Shown piece by piece: positions 63,802-64,000 of a stretch of DNA of 64,000 nucleotides. Every line of letters begins with the position of its first letter. The first letter of the stretch is position 1. Below the pieces are notes generated by a model. It was not told the origin of the DNA. It was given only the letters and a program-made list of their open reading frames with translations, and made no database searches. Both the position numbers and the translations under genes were made by a program. Origin of the DNA: a virus; the IMG/VR virus record IMGVR_UViG_3300037852_000415, positions 1 through 64,000 of that record; one strand, 5' to 3'.

Positions 63802-64000
63802 TGGCTACTTCGGCATCGATGATTCGACACTCTGAGGGCGTTGCCGGCGGGCAAGCGGCCCCACCTGGCAGTGGCGGCGGGCAATCCGCGCGCCCCGCGC
63901 CCGGGAGCGACGGGGACATCGCGACGCGCCCCGGTGACGCAGGCGGCGGTGGGCATTCGACCCACGGCGCTACGCAGCAAGGCGCGCCTCTAGTCGCTAA
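63801..64000 (+). CDS. Gly/Pro-rich protein, N-terminal part (cut by window end)
   Basis: ATG shares a base with the previous stop. The visible 66 residues are low complexity, rich in Gly, Ala, Pro, Ser and His (MATSASMIRHSEGVAGGQAA and on), with no fold signal. The frame is still open at the window edge. Confidence 0.6.
   Translation, partial: MATSASMIRHSEGVAGGQAAPPGSGGGQSARPAPGSDGDIATRPGDAGGGGHSTHGATQQGAPLVA

Noticed and set aside
1-64000. Transposases, integrases, attachment sites, toxin-antitoxin pairs or rRNA
   Set aside because: None could be supported on either strand; short direct repeats near the tRNA-like element are not convincing as attachment sites.

Overview
The window looks like part of a large dsDNA bacterial virus genome with high GC content. 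It is densely packed with many small genes, most joined by ATGA/GTGA stop-start overlaps. It carries virus-type replication and nucleotide genes: a uracil-DNA-glycosylase/exonuclease/family A polymerase fusion, a VirE-type primase-helicase ATPase, RecD-like and SNF2 helicases, a Sak4-like ATPase with a DUF669 partner, a Cas4/RecB-type nuclease, ThyX, a dATP/dGTP-diphosphohydrolase-like protein and a MazG-like protein. It also carries adhesins and peptidoglycan hydrolases. I see no rRNA, transposase, integrase or ordinary housekeeping operon. The host is unknown; several lipoprotein signals and a possible lipoprotein protease fit a diderm, high-GC bacterium.

Layout. 1-8.8 kb (+): helicase and small-protein operon starting at a truncated Ala-rich repeat protein. 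8.7-17.9 kb (+): adhesin module (LamG-like, S74-chaperone fibre, two beta-helix-type spikes), then small membrane proteins, a methyltransferase and a lipoprotein. 17.9-21.8 kb (-): VirE-type primase-helicase, two GIY-YIG proteins and small genes. 21.9-31.2 kb (+): small genes, Cas4-like nuclease, lipoproteins, a metzincin-like protease, probable virion proteins and a 796-residue protein with about 17 copies of an EDFAGS-type repeat. 31.2-32.3 kb (-): three membrane-anchored proteins including a lytic transglycosylase. 32.3-49.1 kb (+): DUF1906 hydrolase, a probable small RNA, recombination pair, a structured RNA and tRNA-like element, nucleotide metabolism, polymerase, ThyX, RadC-like protein, then another structural block. 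49.1-50.5 kb (-): two related N-terminally anchored proteins. 50.6-64 kb (+): membrane proteins, a small cassette of different codon use, an Endo VII-like nuclease, a transglutaminase-like membrane protein, a protamine-like membrane protein and three abundant-looking structural proteins, of which the 427-residue one is my best major capsid candidate.

Two themes stand out. First, I recognise no large terminase, portal, HK97-type capsid protein, tape measure or tail sheath in 64 kb. Instead about two dozen proteins have one or two membrane segments, and many of these end in a short Lys/Arg tail. Together with membrane-anchored peptidoglycan hydrolases and a membrane-anchored protamine-like protein, this suggests a virion with a lipid membrane and DNA-binding tails facing the genome. 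This is inference: the missing genes may lie outside the window. Second, more than ten transcription-unit heads carry a TANNCT box, often preceded by TGC or TGG, only 6-8 bases before the start codon. This geometry predicts leaderless mRNAs, while genes inside operons use stop-start overlaps or normal ribosome binding sites. Two RNAs around the Sak4/DUF669 genes have C-rich loops complementary to Shine-Dalgarno sequences, which may be linked to that translation strategy.
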